Shown here in pieces: positions 6,113-6,563 of a stretch of 6,563 bases of DNA; the first letter of the stretch is position 1; every line of letters begins with the position of its first letter. The position numbers and the translations under genes are program-made. The notes beneath the pieces were generated by a model, which was not told the DNA's origin, did no database searches, and worked only from the letters and a program-made list of their open reading frames with translations. This DNA comes from Chloroflexota bacterium (GTDB lineage Bacteria; Chloroflexota; Anaerolineae; Aggregatilineales; Phototrophicaceae): the NCBI GenBank assembly GCA_023392115.1, contig JAEVZT010000251.1:1-6563 (forward strand), read 5' to 3'.

Positions 6113-6152
6113 CCGATGCCGCATTGTGTGGAAACTATTGCGCGACTGCATC

Positions 6153-6199
6153 GACGGTGGCACGACAACTTCCATGATGGTTGTCGGGGCATTACCGTC
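6153..6199. other. Nested hairpin between the right-edge gene and the operon promoter
   Basis: An outer stem GACGGT/ACCGTC (6153-6158 with 6194-6199) encloses an inner stem CGACAAC/GTTGTCG (6163-6169 with 6180-6186) with a 10-nt loop. It lies between the stop of the gene ending at 6289 and the promoter at 6084-6112, so it could terminate the former. There is no T-run on either strand, so the role is uncertain. The rest of 5896-6288 shows no gene. Confidence 0.35.
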
Positions 6200-6288
6200 A
6201 CCACCGCCGCTGTCAGTAGCTTACCGTTCTTGCTCTTGCATCGGCTAATCTACGTCCTCCAACAGCCGAGCGCGACTCGCTGCGTTCT

Positions 6289-6563
6289 CTATGAGTTGAC
6301 GCGTCGACGGCGTTTTCGACGCGCAGAGCTTAACGAAGCCAGCAAGACCGCAATGATGATACTAAGTACGCCAACTACCCAACCAATCAGCTGCAGCAGT
6401 TCGTCTTGAAAAGTACGAGATTCATCCAAGACCGGAGCATCTTGTCCAGCAACAGGATCCTCGACCATGGCAGGAACGACGGTCTCGCTCGGGAGCAGTT
6501 CGATTTCCAACTGTTCAAGCTGAGTGCTTACCTCCTCGAGGGTCTGGTCAATTGCCTCCAAGT
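6289..6563 (-). CDS. C-terminal part of a membrane-anchored coiled-coil protein, function unknown
   Basis: About 90 in-window codons, open at the right edge and ending in TAG at 6291-6289. The first in-frame start-like codon (TTG 6561) sits at the edge with no visible ribosome site, so this is most likely the tail of a longer protein. In order it shows a heptad-like coiled coil (LEAIDQTLEEVSTQLEQLEIELLP), an acidic Pro/Val-rich stretch, a single hydrophobic helix (LIGWVVGVLSIIIAVLLASL, about residues 58-77) and a basic tail ARRKRRRRVNS. By the positive-inside rule the tail is cytoplasmic and the coiled coil external. The arrangement resembles the ends of DUF4349-type proteins, but I cannot assign the family. 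It shares the operon's strand but is separated by a 393-nt gap and is probably a separate transcription unit. Confidence 0.6.
   Translation of the reverse strand, partial: LEAIDQTLEEVSTQLEQLEIELLPSETVVPAMVEDPVAGQDAPVLDESRTFQDELLQLIGWVVGVLSIIIAVLLASLSSARRKRRRRVNS

Noticed and set aside
5896..6288. Possible tRNA, riboswitch, CRISPR or insertion sequence in the main gap
   Set aside because: No direct repeats, cloverleaf, transposase remnants or known riboswitch core could be seen; only the promoter and hairpins described.
6074..6409. 111-codon open frame on the plus strand over the intergenic region and the right-edge gene
   Set aside because: No ribosome site, no domain, and it runs antisense into the coiled-coil gene.

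Overview
The window reads as a GC-rich bacterial respiratory locus. The best guess at lineage is Chloroflexota. The reasons are a cytochrome oxidase subunit II built as a lipoprotein with a fused cytochrome c domain, several lipoprotein c-type cytochromes, Pro/Ser/Thr-rich linkers and tails on the exported proteins, and a CtaG-type assembly factor next door. This assignment is inference; no marker gene is present.

Layout, left to right. Positions 1-221 (+) hold the 3' end of a CtaG-like caa3 oxidase assembly factor. A 12-bp perfect inverted repeat (215-249) lies between it and the convergent gene and probably acts as a two-way terminator. From 5895 down to 261 (-) runs a tight six-gene operon with gaps of 11-24 nt, each gene having a good Shine-Dalgarno: coxB with CuA and cytochrome c domains; a lipoprotein cytochrome c; a second lipoprotein cytochrome c; a PQQ-dependent alcohol dehydrogenase-like quinoprotein (B); a third lipoprotein cytochrome c; and a second quinoprotein (A). 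The last four genes are a tandem duplication of one cytochrome-quinoprotein module. A 393-nt non-coding stretch (5896-6288) holds the likely operon promoter (6084-6112), a leader of about 180 nt, a start-stop codon pair and a nested hairpin. Positions 6289-6563 (-) are the 3' end of an unrelated membrane-anchored coiled-coil protein.

How the parts fit (inference): the two exported quinoproteins would oxidise an alcohol or aldehyde outside the cytoplasmic membrane. Each would pass electrons to its own lipid-anchored cytochrome c, then through the third cytochrome c and the heme of CoxB to CuA and on to oxygen. Oxidase subunits I and III and PQQ synthesis genes are not in the window. The most notable point is that both quinoproteins keep the PQQ-stacking Trp, metal-ligand Asn and catalytic Asp of methanol dehydrogenases. 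They also carry the extra Asp two residues after the catalytic Asp that marks lanthanide-dependent (XoxF-type) enzymes. Yet they contain no cysteine, so they lack the vicinal disulfide typical of the family.
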